Part shown: positions 32,590 through 44,858 of the stretch, piece after piece
Numbering within the stretch: position 1 is the stretch's first letter
How the letters are laid out: every line of letters starts with the position of its first letter
Origin: Nyssa sinensis
Lineage: Eukaryota > Streptophyta > Magnoliopsida > Cornales > Nyssaceae
Assembly (NCBI GenBank): GCA_008638375.1
Contig: CM018031.1
Span: forward strand, 58,454,688 to 58,518,687
DNA length: 64,000 nucleotides
Direction: 5' to 3'
The notes under the pieces: generated by a model
Database searches by the model: none
What the model was told of the DNA's origin: nothing
Seen by the model: only the letters and a program-made list of their open reading frames with translations
Made by a program: the position numbers and the translations under genes

Positions 32590-34072
32590 TGAACGTACCA
32601 GAAGTAGAATGATGAAATGGATACTGATTCAATGTGCAATATATTTTTAATAAATGATTATAGGCCTACTCAAATGACGAGAAATGGGAAAGAGAGCTAT
32701 AAAAAGCTATTGTGATTAGATGGAAATGCAATGTTAAGAACTGAAGGTAAGTAATACCCGACCTCTGCATGTAGTACATTCATGGCCATGCCACAGTTTT
32801 CTATACGCATTTGTACTCTTATTTATCATATCAGATTCTTTATGATTCCACTATGTGATATTGCTTCTCAGTGGAATAACTTAGCCATGGTGTTATATCT
32901 TGCACTTGATTTCCATTTCATTTGATAATGTTATATCCTAATCATAAGATTTCGTACATGTGTTGTACGTAAGGCCGAGAGAGGCCAGATGTTATTGTTC
33001 TCGACAACCCGATAACATAGCCGTAAAAAGCTATAGTTATGTTATGTTGCCTTGAACCAGTTATGCTCCACATTCTTTCCTGTGGAGTAGCATGATCTTG
33101 CTATTTTATCAGTGCTAGATTTGTGCTCAGTCACAACTCCATCTGGATGCATAGAATTGCCCCGGATGTAGGGTAGCAGTCTCGAGTATGGGGACTAGTT
33201 TTACAGTATTACCCCAGTGTGGGGTAGTAGTCCTGAGTATGGGGACTATTTTTACAGATTGAGCTCAGTGCTTATGCACATGGGGTAGTCGGGCCCCATA
33301 GATTATCACATCCACTAGTTTTGACATCACTATCTTTTTATTGAGATTCATTGTCTGATTATGTTCTTGTATAAATGATCAGGTAGTTGCTCAGCGTTTA
33401 TTGAGTACATTCTATGATTATTTGAGATTCATTGATGATCGTTGATTGTTATTCTTGATCATTGATATTCTTTGATGAGCAATGATTGTTACTTTGATTA
33501 CCATTCGTACCCTTGATTGTTGATAAACGTTGATGAGCTATGATTGTGTTTATTGCTCCTGACCAGTTGATATTCATTGATGAGGTAGGATTTTTGCTAT
33601 GATAGTGATTGACTATTAGATCCTTGTTATTCAGTTTCCTTTCAGATCTTGTATACATGGCAAAGTAGGGGACTTACTTACTGAGCTCAGTTTAGCTCAT
33701 TCCATATTTTTATATATTTTTCAGGGAATGGTACAGAGGACAGAAGGTAGGAGACTCTGGCTAGAGATTGGACATTTTTGACAAGTAAAGGTAATAGTAG
33801 TACAGTCTTATAGCATTCCTGTGTATTCATGTTCTCGGGACAAAATGTTGACGTAGAAATTTTATGGGCTGTACTTTTGTATAGCAGATTGATAGGTACA
33901 TGTAACCTTTCACTTGATGTCTTCCGCTAAGTTTATATATGATGATGATATAGTTACATGTTAGTTGCACTAATAATAGTGTAACATGATGAGTAGGTCC
34001 GGTTCGACGAAAGGGCTGGGTCGGATGGTCGCGGTCCGTTAATCTGTAGAAGGTGAGTTGCGGGTCGTGACA
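32590..34072 (+). mobile_element. LTR-like insert replacing part of the Copia reverse transcriptase
   Basis: About 1.45 kb unrelated to the Copia coding region stands where the N-terminal half of reverse transcriptase belongs. It contains direct repeats around 33170-33250 (gtatggggacta with agt and att variants), gatcattgat-rich repeats (33360-33600) and ends gcgggtcgtgaca at 34072, an ending I associate with plant Ty3/gypsy chromovirus LTRs. It is likely a solo LTR. The left end and target duplication are not clear, and about 100 codons of reverse transcriptase are missing, so a deletion accompanied or followed the insertion. Confidence 0.6.
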
Positions 34073-35283
34073 AATTGCAAGAACAAGTGTTTGTAGATCA
34101 ACCTCCAGGCTATGTGCAAAAAGGCAAAGAGGATAAGGTTCTTAGATTGAAGAAAGCACTTTATGGGTTGAAACAAGCACCACGAGCTTGGAACAGTTAT
34201 ATGGATGCCTACTTTGTCAAACAAGGTTTCCAAAAGTGCCCATATGAACCTACTTTGTATGTTAAGACTGGTGATGGAGGTAAAATGCTCATCGTATGCT
34301 TGTATGTTGATGATTTGATTTACACTGGAAGTGATGTTAATATGTTTGATGATTTTAAGAAGTCTATGATGAATGAGTTTGATATGACTGATATGGGATT
34401 GATGCACTATTTTCTCGGCATAGAAGTAGTACAAGCAGCAACTAGTAATTTTATTTGTCAAAAGAAGTACGCTTTTGAAGTTCTTACTAGGTTTTAGATG
34501 ATGAATTGCAATCCAGTTGGGACACCAACTGAAACTTGTTTGAAATTGACAATAGATCCTAATGGTGAGAAAGTTGATAGCACCCACTTCAAACAAATTG
34601 TTGGAAGTTTGATGTATTTGACTTCAACAAGGCCTGACATCATACACGATGTTGGTTTAATTAGTCAATACATGGAAAATCCAACTGAGATGCACCTCAA
34701 GGCAGCCAAGAGAATATTTCGATACTTAAAAGGTATAACAGATTTTCGTATTCTTTATAGAAAAGGTGAATAACCAAGTTTCCTTGGTTTTACTGACAGT
34801 GATTATGCAAGAGATATTGATGATCGGAAGAGCACTTTTGGTAGTGTGTTCTTAATGAGCTCAGGTGCGGTTTCATGGTCATCAAAGAAGAAGCAAATTG
34901 TGACACTTTCGACAACTGAAGCTGAGTTTGTAGCTGTTGCTTCATGTTGCTATCAAGCCATATGGCTGAGAAGAATGCTTGAAGTTCTTAGTCATCAGCA
35001 ACAAAGTCCAACAATAATATTTTGTGATAATGTTTCTGCTATAAAGCTTTTAAGGAATCCAGTTATGCATGGGAGAAGCAAACATATAGATGTTCGTTAT
35101 CATTTATTGCATGATCTTTGCAAGGATGATGTGGTTGAGTTAGAATTCTGCAAAAGTGAGAATCAAGTTGCTGATATCCCGACTAAACCTCTCAGACAAC
35201 CAATATTCATGAAGCTCAGAGGCATACTTGGAGTTTATTCTTTACAGAATGTGATTCAAGGGAGGGCACTTGCTCAGGACTGA
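34073..35283 (+). pseudogene. Copia copy 1 reverse transcriptase (C-terminal part) and RNase H
   Basis: Frame resumes with LKKALYGLKQAPRAW, the polymerase motif CLYVDDLIYTGSD (catalytic Asp pair in YVDD) and the DMGLMHYFLGIE segment. A TAG at 34495 and a TAA at 34771 interrupt it. RNase H follows with SWSSKKKQIVTLSTTEAEF, IIFCDN and the terminal QVADIPTKPL. Canonical order, defective by stops. Confidence 0.9.
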
Positions 35284-35335
35284 AGAAGATGTTCAATCCT
35301 AAATTGTTTTCTGCAAAAATCAGTTTAAGGAAGGG

Positions 35336-35607
35336 TGTTAAGATTTATTTTAATTAAGTTTTTATTGTCCTGTTCTTTTAGAAGTCAGTTACCTTGTCCA
35401 AAGTTGCTAGAAGTATCTCATTACTTATGGAAGCTGTGAGTTATGGAACAAGTTAATTCCTTATCATTTGCTAAGTTTGTTATTCTATTTTTTCTATTTA
35501 GGCAACTTACCGTCAATCAATGAAACAAGAGATAGTAGTATCTTTCGACCTTCTGAGTTATTCTCAAGCCTTTAAGAATTCCTCCGTTTTTTCAGATTAT
35601 TCCAACA
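35336..35607 (+). repeat. 3' LTR of Copia copy 1
   Basis: 272 bp, tgttaag...ccaaca, preceded by the purine tract and followed by the gagac target duplication. Confidence 0.95.
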
Positions 35608-35636
35608 GAGACATTCCAAATCTTGCCTTTCAAATA

Positions 35637-35930
35637 CCGCACCGTATAAGCTCAACCATTCGAAAACATTCTAAAAGATATGCACAAGGACATCTTTGCA
35701 TATTTTCCTGCCACCGTTAGCTCTGCAACATTCGTGGGAGAAATGTTGTGCACTTATTTCAACCTCGTTGGGTTCAACTGGCTGGCGTTACCGGCGGCAA
35801 TTGAACTGGAGATGGTGCTCATGGACTGGCTGGCCAACATGCTTAAGCTTCCCAAATCTTTCATGTTTTCAGGCACTGGTGGTGGTGTTCTTCAAGGAAC
35901 TACCGCCCAAGGCAGCCACAACCTCAACCA
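35637..35930 (+). pseudogene. Aromatic amino acid decarboxylase (tyrosine/tryptophan type) fragment
   Basis: From about 35680 one frame contains [58 protein letters not shown] and GVLQGTT. These are hallmarks of plant group II PLP-dependent aromatic amino acid decarboxylases, aldehyde synthases included. An upstream APYKL-like piece is in another frame, and the THWQSPN region expected before FAYFP is missing. After GTT the frame drifts into unrelated Asn/His-rich sequence. The PLP lysine and catalytic loop lie far beyond, so this is a gene fragment. It starts just outside the right target duplication of the Copia element. Confidence 0.85.
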
Positions 35931-36241
35931 CTGTCGTCGTCTCTCTCACAACTCTATCGATCACCACCATCTCTACTGTAATCTCAACCAACAACATCAC
36001 TAATGGCCACAATCACGCCGATAACTTCTCTTTCCCTCAACGCCATCAAAAATAGCCATCGCCGCCCAATCGATCCTCCATCTTAAATGGGAGAGATCTA
36101 CCCATAGATCGGCGGGAGGTTGAGTTTGGCTCTTAACTTCTTAAGAGAGGATCCCAATAAGGTTTTTGTGGATTGCACATTGAGTAGAGGGGTTTGGGTT
36201 AATGTGAAGAGTGTGTTGTGGTTTTAGTGGGTTGAAGGGCA

Positions 36242-36315
36242 GTGGGGAAGAGATGGATGGATGGGAAATTTCTAGTTCGTGGGGAAGAGATGGATGGATG
36301 GGGAATTTCTAGTTC
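36242..36315. repeat. Tandem duplication, 2 x 37 bp
   Basis: Two head-to-tail units beginning gtggggaagagatggatgg, differing at one base. Confidence 0.95.
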
Positions 36316-37256
36316 GTGGGTGGATAGGGTGGGGGAGGTTTGGTTTTCCGGCATGATCTAACCGGATTCCGTAGAAGGCTATATATATAGACTTGTCATA
36401 AAAAAAAAAAAACATCAGGGCATGTTTGAATAACAACAATGATTATGAACTTTTTTCTTAGTAGATAGATGAGCTTTGTTGAGTATGGATGGAGGAGATA
36501 ATTATGACGCGGTATAGTATATTTAAAAAATGAAATAATTATGTTTGAGATATTACTTTTAATATTGTATAAATTATATACAATGTATGATACAATTAAA
36601 AAATATTCAGAAAACATTACTTTTTGTATTAGATGAATTATAGATTGTTAAATTTAATATAAGTTTTTGTTATGATAAATGAATTGAAACATTATTTCAA
36701 TAATTTTTTAATTATGTATATATATATATATTTATATGTGTATATATATTTTAAAAAATTATGTGTATCTATATTTTTTAAAAATTAATATGTCCTTCAA
36801 TACATGTTTTGACAAGCCTGTCACAGGTCACTTGCATCTTGAATGGGCTTTCCAATTACTATTTCTAGGATGTCAGACATGCTATTAATTTTTTCTGTTT
36901 TCTTTCTTAATAGTAGACTATTGTCTTTATTAAGCAAGCTGATCTTAATTGGCTATATTTTCATTTGGCTGACTTAAATGGGCAAATGTTTATTGGATTT
37001 GTGTGGTAACCTTTGTCTGATTTCAGATGCAGGGGGGTGGGGAGATACTTTGCACTTTGGTGACAAAAGGTTCATTGTTCTGAGAATCTGGGTTGGATGA
37101 CTTTACCCTTATAATAAAGGGTTCATCGTTCCAGAGTTGGATTGGTGCACCATCTCAAAGCTCCAGGTCCGTGGAAAGATGTAGGTTTAATACTTTAAAA
37201 TCCTTGTGGTGTAGCTTCCTGTGATTGTATCATAAATTACGGTTTTTTGGAGTCTA

Positions 37257-37257
<1 letters not shown>

Positions 37258-37304
<47 letters not shown>
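37258..37304. repeat. (TA)n microsatellite
   Basis: About 23 TA units, uninterrupted. Confidence 0.95.
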
Positions 37305-37305
<1 letters not shown>

Positions 37306-37671
37306 TTGATCAAGATTGGTCAGAAACATTGTAAGCAGTGAATACATTCTTTTTATATTATTATTTTTTTTAAATGTTGGAAAAACTATACATACATATA
37401 CGCAGAGGATGAAGCGTAAACAGATTCACCTCTTGAAAGCTTTACTCTATATAGCAGGAACAGGATGTTTCATGTGCTCCGATATCTTTACTATCACCAT
37501 CTCGTGGTAAGAGTTCACTACAGTCTCTATATTGACGAGTGTAATTCACAATACAAAGGCTTTCTTTAGTCTCACACAAATGACATGAAGAAAATACTAG
37601 CATTTAGAGGTAGAGGAGGGAAGAATCAGTCGATCTCTCTTGTTCTGTTACTTTTTGATAAGGTATATCAT

Positions 37672-37691
37672 TATATATATATATATATATA
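37672..37691. repeat. (TA)n microsatellite
   Basis: Short TA tract in an intergenic region. Confidence 0.9.
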
Positions 37692-40600
37692 GTTACATAT
37701 CTTGGTCACCAAGTTTTAATAATGATTCGAGATAAAAATTATCCCTTAGCACAAAGCCATAACTTTCACTCTTGTTTTTCCCCCCTAATGCAGAACCAGG
37801 ACAAGAAAACAGTAGGAAAGAGAAGGGAAGAGAGGGAAAGAGGAAACAGATTAGAGAAAGGGGAAATAGAAAGAGAGAAAAGAGGGAAGATTAGGAAATT
37901 CAAATTCTATTCATCTAAGTCCCCTTAATTCAATATATGATATGCCTTTATATAGGCAAATTCAAAAATATTCAACTCCAACCAATCGTAGAAACTAAAG
38001 CACATCCTAAATAATTCAAAACAAATTCAAAAATAATCAAACTCCATCCAATCCTAAAAAGAAGGAACTAAAGTACATCCTAAATCAAATCTTAAAATAA
38101 AATCATAAAAAATAATAATAATTTCCTCCCCGATCAAACACAAATGGGCCTTGGGGTTCTTCTACCAAATACCCAGTTGTCCCTTTCATGCAATATGCCC
38201 ATCTGTGTTTTTGTTATAGTGGAGGACATGCATAATTGTGTGATATGTGCACACGTGCATATTTTATTAGCGGACGTTGTCTGACAGGACTTATCTGCTG
38301 CTTTGAACTAGTCAAATATATGGGCAGCTCACTTGAGGCAGTGAAGGTATCATTCCTAATGAACCTTGTTCACACCCAGATCTGAATTTCTGCTCTGTAG
38401 GAAATGATTATTAGATGCATAAAAGATGGGAAAAGGAGCCATACCATTGAGCTACGGAAATATTGATCTTCCTTTTATTTAATAGCTAAGAAATCAAGTT
38501 GTTGTCTAAGTCAGTTAGAATATGTGAATCATGCATGGATCAATTAAAAGGAAGATATGGGAAGCTGGGAGTTGGTCTTTACTAAATGTGAGTAAGGCTG
38601 CCTACAATTCACCTCTCCCTGAAGGCAGACCCGAGTGCCGGAACCTTGTGCACTGAGTACGACCTTTATATCGGAAGCTAGGTGTTTCCATATTTCTTTT
38701 CAGTTTTCATTGCCATTTTGCTTCAGTAGAGCAACTGGAAGCTTGCATAGACCACCTCTTATTTTGTAACACAAACTTCCTTCAATTGATGATTGTTTCC
38801 AAGGTACTGATGTCATGCCGTATTCATTAACTTGTAACAGTGGAAGACACGCTGGGATAAAATGATTTTAAAAGAAGCTTTTTAAACAGGTTCTCGGGGT
38901 GAAATTAGGGGCAGATTATGGTTGCTGAGGAGCTAATTGAAAGGTTAGAACCCTTTCTGTTGGTTTCATTTTTGTAACGGAATGTAGAGGAGAGAATAAC
39001 CGTAAGCATCTTAAGCAGTTGTAGTCCAAATTATGGTTATTCTTTTGGTGGAGACACATTGTGATTTGCACTTGTGACGTGGTCTAGATCCATCCTATAG
39101 AAATAGTGTCCTATTGTTTTGCCCTAAAAAAGAAAAAACGAAAAAAAAAAAAAAAGGAAAAGAAAAGAAAAGAAGTTAAAAGAAGATGGAAAAATAAGAT
39201 GAGAAAGAAAAGTTAAAAAAGAAAAGATGTAGAAAATGAAGAAAAATGCTATGATGAATTGATATCCACAAACTTTCCCATATTGCCTGTTTGCTTGATA
39301 ATTCAGAGCCTGGTTACAAGTTTTTGGTGCTAAAGTTTATAAATTGCTTTGACTAAAGGTTCCATGGTGACTAAATATTCTCTTTGCTTGACTATTCTAA
39401 TGAAAAAATGTGTGCAAGATTTTTGGGGGTTCTTGTTTTATTAACTTTATTCCCTGCTCAAACCATGCTTCACTTGTTTTTATTCACCTTTCCAACACCA
39501 TTCTTACGTTAGGCTTCCTCCCTCTAGACTCAAGTGTACATTTCTAAAAATGAGACAAAACATGTGGATGGTCTTTGTTTGGTCGGAAGTGTCAAGCGGG
39601 TGACTCTGGTTTGGTTCGTCAATACTTAATTGAAGCCAGCAGGGCAAACTGACCTGCGCTTTCTCTGTTGTTCTTTACATTTCAAAGGGTATTCCTTTCT
39701 TTATATTTTTTTGTTTACGTTCATCATCATCTTGCAATTGCACAGAGTTAGTTGCAGTACCACTTCCCCATACGGACAGAATCAATAAGACATCTAGGCA
39801 CCTCATCCACGACGTCCCTCTTTCTAAGGTTCCATCCATAATGCATGGTTTTGTTTCTTAAGTTTTCTAATGAATCAGCTGGGTGTTTATTGTTGTGCTG
39901 GGTTAATTAATGGCTCCCCTAGTGGATGATCAATTTGATCAAAACCAACATTTTAAAAAATTATGTATACTGGTTTGCGCTTACCATCTAGAATTTGATC
40001 TCTTGAACAACCAATCATGATTTGTGACCTCTGTGTCTGCTTTTTCTTTCGGTAACAAAGAAAGGAGCCTAACAGGCTCGAACAAAGGCTACAGAAGCCT
40101 TTTGTCAGCTAGGAGATAAAGCTCCAGCTCTTGGGGCGGTAGAACACCCAGCATATTCCTCTGTAGACATAACTCATAAGTTGTATAACGGTTCAAAATG
40201 CTTTGCGTCAAATGATTTTAGTTATCCCGAGGCAGAGTGGTTCTTATCTAAGGCGTCTCTCCAGCCATTGGTTCGCCCTGTTTCCTAGTTTTAGACATAC
40301 AAACCTCAATCGCATTTAATAAGTGGAGTGATCTCTGCTATTCGGTTCGAAAGGTGTCATCAACTGCTCATCATTAATGGCCGCGGTGGCTATAAATTTG
40401 GAAAGAGACATTGCTGTGGGGCTCACACCACCCCCAAATAACAATTATTACCGTCTAGCTGTTATGGATGATGACATGTATGTTCATCAGTCTTTTTCTT
40501 TTTTCTTTTCTCCTTGCCCCTGTTGCTTTGAGATTGATTATCTGGAAGACCCAAAGTGGCACACATCCCTCAGTGGATTAAAATTCGTTGCCTACTGCTG

Positions 40601-41333
40601 GGCCACTATGTGTTAGATTTTCAACTTTTTTTTATCCCCTTTATCTGGAACACCGTTTAAAGGGATTCGCATGAATTGTTAGTTAGCCTGTTATTGATTC
40701 TTACATCATTTTATGTGAAATTTACATTTTGTTGAATGTATAATTTGGATTATGTTTGTCTCTCATACCCGCTGCGCTCATCAAACTTAATTTAATCGCA
40801 TACGTCCTAACTTTATCTTTAATTTGGATTGCTATATGGACAGGCATGGAAGGACATGCAATCCAACCTTAAATTTTGGAGAATGGAACTCTTAGAAAAA
40901 GTTATTCAATGCTGCAAGAATAAGCAGTTTTTATATCAGGTGTAAGCATTTAATTTGATATGTGTTCACACATGTACATGCACAAAAACACATGCGCGCA
41001 CCCACATATATGGATATGTATGAATAAACATATATTTGGATAGAATAGATAGCTAGATATAGATATTAGAAATTGACTTTTCTATCGGTGATGTAGATTA
41101 CCATTTCTCAATAGTCGTAATAATACTTATGGGATGAATGATAGATGGCCCCTCGCACCCACAACAGGCTTATTACTTTTTGGTGATAGTGGGAGGCGGC
41201 CGTGGCGTGTAGACCGCTGATGAGATGGCCATATTTTGGGCTTTTGTCACTTTGGTATCGGTTTGGTCACCAACCGTAGGACCCGCCAAATCTGTTCTCT
41301 TTTTAACCCATTCCAAATTTCTCTGACTTCACA

Positions 41334-41343
41334 AATATATATA

Positions 41344-41377
<34 letters not shown>

Positions 41378-41379
41378 AT
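41334..41379. repeat. Compound (TA)n(TG)n(AG)n microsatellite
   Basis: Three dinucleotide tracts in succession. Confidence 0.95.
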
Positions 41380-41671
41380 ATATTTGTTCGTTCATTTTGG
41401 ATTTTGCATTTTGTAGCCGCCGGTGCAGTTCCATTTGTTTTTTATTAGGTGCGTCGATTCTCCCTATGCTAGACGCATAAACGTGAGTGCGTGACCCAAG
41501 AAGGTGGGCTCCTCTGTTATCGTTGGCCACTGAAATTGTGCGGGATTTTGGACACTACCCCGGCATTTTTCGTTGAATGTTCGTCTGTCTATATCAAAAG
41601 AAATTGTGCTGATATAAAATGGATTCTCCTTTGAATTTAGATTAGTCCTATGGTAGAAATCCTTAATATCT

Positions 41672-41708
<37 letters not shown>

Positions 41709-41709
41709 G
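41672..41709. repeat. Compound (CA)n(TA)n microsatellite
   Basis: Simple repeat in an intergenic region. Confidence 0.95.
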
Positions 41710-42282
41710 ATACTGTACTTTTTTATCAGTAGGACTTCCCCTCTTCGTCTTCTATCAAGAACTTAAAAGAGACATCAGATGACTACTGGATTGGTTCCGG
41801 TAGTAGCTGCTTCGATGATGAAGTTAGTAAAAGTAAAAGGAAGACTGTAATTGAAAGTAATTAAATGACTATAATTTAAAAACGCACCTTAGAACCCAAT
41901 TTATATACTGCGGATCTTTCCAATTTGAGTAGGATTTAGAATCGCAATAATAGGGATTTGATTATTATCCGATAATAGCAGTTACCATGTTGATCACTGC
42001 GCTTCGTGAGTATAGGAAGTGAATGATATCTATGAATGGCAATTTCCTTACTACGTATTGTTTCCTTTTTCTTAGGTCGATAGGGTACCCGAGGCGGCGA
42101 CTAGTTCTGGACCCTCTTATGCGAATGCTCAGTGCCTTCTAGTTCTGAAGATGAGATCGGAGGCAGTGGATAACTCCGAACAAGGAAGCTCTGGAGCCTA
42201 TATTTAAATCTGTTCTGGATGAGTGAGTTTCGACTATTCTAAATGTGCACATGCTACACGGGACTGGTTTGTTACTTTATGG

Positions 42283-42286
<4 letters not shown>

Positions 42287-42330
<44 letters not shown>
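42287..42330. repeat. (TA)n microsatellite
   Basis: About 22 TA units. Confidence 0.95.
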
Positions 42331-42331
<1 letters not shown>

Positions 42332-42881
42332 ATAAACAAATTTGAAACTTGTGTAAGTGTAGAAAACATTTTAAGAATAGGAAGACCATGTCAAAGATAT
42401 TAGAAGATTTGAAGGTGATTAAGGGATCCAATATTAGAATAACACTGAGTTGCCTTTTGTTGAAACATCCAGGAATTCTTCTTTTTCAAATTATTGACGT
42501 CTTCCGAACGTTGGATGTTAACACTTTCCAAACAAATGCAGATTTGGAAGTCAGGTATAATCATTGTTATTTGTTATTAGAAATTTAGAACAATACTGTA
42601 TAATGAATCGATGAAAAGGTCAGCTTCGATGAAAGGTCAGCTTACGATTTAGTGGTTTAACTAATTTTATAATTAATATATATTTATAAATATGTAAATA
42701 CATTAAAAGATAAGAAAAGTAGCATGAAAATTTTATATTTTTATTATTTAGCATTAAATAATAAATTATAAACATAATCATTGAAATTATCTTAATTTAT
42801 ATATTTTATATATTTGTATATACACAAAATACATATTCATCAATATTTTATTTCGTTTTAAATTTCATCATTTAATTATCG

Positions 42882-43414
42882 ATTAAAAGTAGAGATGGTA
42901 ATTTGTCCCGTCCCTGTTGGGGACTCGCTCCGTCCCGTTCTTAATGGGGCGGGTATGGGATGCTTATAAACTGGGGTCGGGACAGAGTCAGGGATGTGAC
43001 TTTTAAAATCTCGTCTGATTCAAGGCAGGTTCGGGAGATGGTCACCCCTGCCTTGACCCCATCCTGTTTATATATTAAGTTTTTTTATTTATTCTTATAT
43101 ATACTTATATTTACCAATAAATAACACTATATAAAATTAGTTTTAAGATTTTTCATATCACACTCATTTTATTTTTTTCTTGTATTAGTTATTTTGACTA
43201 AAAAAAAATTAATTTACTTATCAAAATAAAAGTTTTAACTTACTTAAAATATATATCAAGGTTCGGGGTGGAGAGGGGCGAGACAGAATGAAGTCGGGAA
43301 ATATAAACGAGATCAGGGATCGAGGGCCAGAGTCAGGGTAAATATCTAAACAGGATAAAACGAAATCAAGATTGGGAAGAACCATCCCGTCCGTTGTCAA
43401 TTACTAATTAAAAG
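42882..43414. mobile_element. hAT-type MITE (~517 bp) with 8-bp target duplication
   Basis: An 8-bp direct repeat attaaaag (42882-42889 and 43407-43414) flanks an element starting tagagatggtaatttgtccc and ending ccgttgtcaattacta. GC-rich subterminal blocks (gtcccgtcc, gggtcggga and inverted counterparts) bracket an AT-rich core. TAGGGATG-like ends and 8-bp duplications are typical of hAT MITEs. An inverted relative lies at about 62810-63313. Confidence 0.75.
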
Positions 43415-44301
43415 AGGTTTTGTGAAAAGAAAGAAAAAAAAGTTACGGATTTCAAAAAGACAAAAAAAAAATCATAATCTTTTGTAACAAATTTTGTTTT
43501 TAAAACGATTGTCTTTTTGCTCATTGTAATAAAAAATCATACAGTTCGTATTTTTTATAAAAAGAAAATTTAATTGGTTTAACCATTTTTTTTTCAACTG
43601 TTAATTTACTTACATTAATAAAAAAAATCAAAATCTTTTGTAACAATCTTTTTTTTTAAAAAAAAAAAAAAGATTTGTCTTTTTGCTCATGTAATAAAAA
43701 ATCATTCCGTTTTTTTTTTTTTAAAAAAAAAAAATTGATTAGTTTAAACTTTTTTTTTTCAAGTATTAAGTTTACGGTACATTAATTTAAATTAAATCAT
43801 TTTTTATTATTGAATCGGTCAATTTGGTCGGATTGTTATAACTATGTTACAACTTAAAGAGATGCAATCCGTAATTTTAGCCATCTTTAAGGGGCAACGG
43901 AGGCATCATTGAAAGGGAAGAGGCACCGTCGATGCTAATTGACAAAAGCCAGCCTCATGGCGTGACGAATGCTCTTAGCAAAGTCTGTTATGTTTTTTCA
44001 AACACGTGCCCGCCCACTGTAGCAGCTTTTGAGTAGGCCATGCAAGTTGCAAATTCTGTCGCATCAATTTGAGTAAGTATTATAAATAACGTATCTATCT
44101 ATATATAGCAATATAGTATATAGTGGTGACGTGGCAGCACTCTTATTTATTTTGAACTCCCCCATACTTCTTTATTTATTTATTAACAGTGCCCTATTTA
44201 CAGCATCAATATTTATGAAATCTCAGTTATGTTCTCTCGTAGCTATTTCATAGTAATATTCTTAAGAATTCCGAGTAATGTTAAATAATAGTTATTAAAT
44301 T
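43415..44301. other. Low-complexity AT-rich intergenic
   Basis: Contains two imperfect copies of a stretch with tttttgctcattgtaataaaa (about 43515 and 43680) and poly(T)/poly(A) runs. No gene seen. Confidence 0.5.
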
Positions 44302-44858
44302 ATCAATATTTAAGAGTGTCAATTCGGGTTATCGTGTCGTGTCAAGGCATATATATAAGAAAATATGTGTGAACTTAAATCCGACACTATTAACTAATCG
44401 TGTCAAGTTTTAAAACTCAAACTCAACCCATTTGTTAAACAGGTTACACGTGTCGAGACACTTAACCTATTTATTTTAATTTTTTTATTTTTTAAATAAA
44501 AATACTTACCTATCTTTTAATAAGTATAGATAATTTTCAAATTTAGTAACTTTAGATATTGGTCAAATCAAAGTAAAAACTTGTTTTATAAATAAAAAAT
44601 CTCAAAACCTTGATAAATATTTAATGTGAAATGAATTACCTTAACTCATAATATATTTTATAATTAAACGTGTTAAGTCGTGTTAAACGGGTTGACACTA
44701 GTAAAACTCAAATCCGACTTGTTTATTAATCGTGTTATACGTGTCAACCCATTTATGACCCAAACTTATTTATGCTAAACTCAAACCCGTTAACTTCGTG
44801 TCGTATTTGAGTCGTGTTGTCGTGTTGTATTAAAAACTAACACTCCTATCAATATCTA
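44302..44858. mobile_element. MULE-type MITE (~535 bp), family copy 1
   Basis: Flanks atcaatattta (44302-44312) and atcaatatcta (44848-44858) match at 10 of 11 positions, a length fitting a Mutator-like target duplication. The ends are inverted (gagtgtcaa against gagtgttag), with many cgtgtcg/cgtgtta words inside. Close relatives stand at 53404-53892 and, more diverged, at about 63440-63955. Confidence 0.7.

Larger units (their letters stand above)
29674..35612 (+). mobile_element. Copia LTR retrotransposon (copy 1), disrupted
   Basis: The 5-bp target duplication gagac (29674-29678 and 35608-35612) flanks LTRs at 29679-29968 and 35336-35607, both starting tgttaagattta and ending ttattccaaca. 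A methionine-tRNA primer site (tggtttcagagcc) follows the 5' LTR by two bases, and a polypurine tract (aaggaaggg) precedes the 3' LTR. Gene order gag, protease, integrase, reverse transcriptase, RNase H is that of Copia elements. Stop codons, a changed integrase residue and an inserted LTR-like block make it inactive. The LTRs differ by an ~18-base indel and roughly two dozen substitutions by eye, so the insertion is not recent. Confidence 0.95.
36316..42889. other. 6.5 kb without an assignable gene; orphan exon-like segments
   Basis: Mostly AT-rich, with microsatellites and a purine-rich run at 39125-39240. Four plus-strand segments look exon-like but were not joined into a gene: 37409-37506 (starts MKRKQIHLLKAL, donor gtaaga), 38288-38346 (GLICCFELVKYMGSSLEAVK, flanked by cag and gtatca), 40377-40480 (MAAVAINLERDIAVG, possible donor gtatgt), and 40844-40939 (32 open codons from AWKDMQSNLKFW, acceptor cag, donor gtgtaa). 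I recognise no family. They could be part of one degraded or very intron-rich gene, or chance. Confidence 0.3.

Noticed and set aside
38560..38710. Possible SINE 3' part (ggctgcctacaattcacc, ccttgtgcactgagtacg)
   Set aside because: Words resemble plant SINE ends, but no A/B-box head, tail or target duplication was found.
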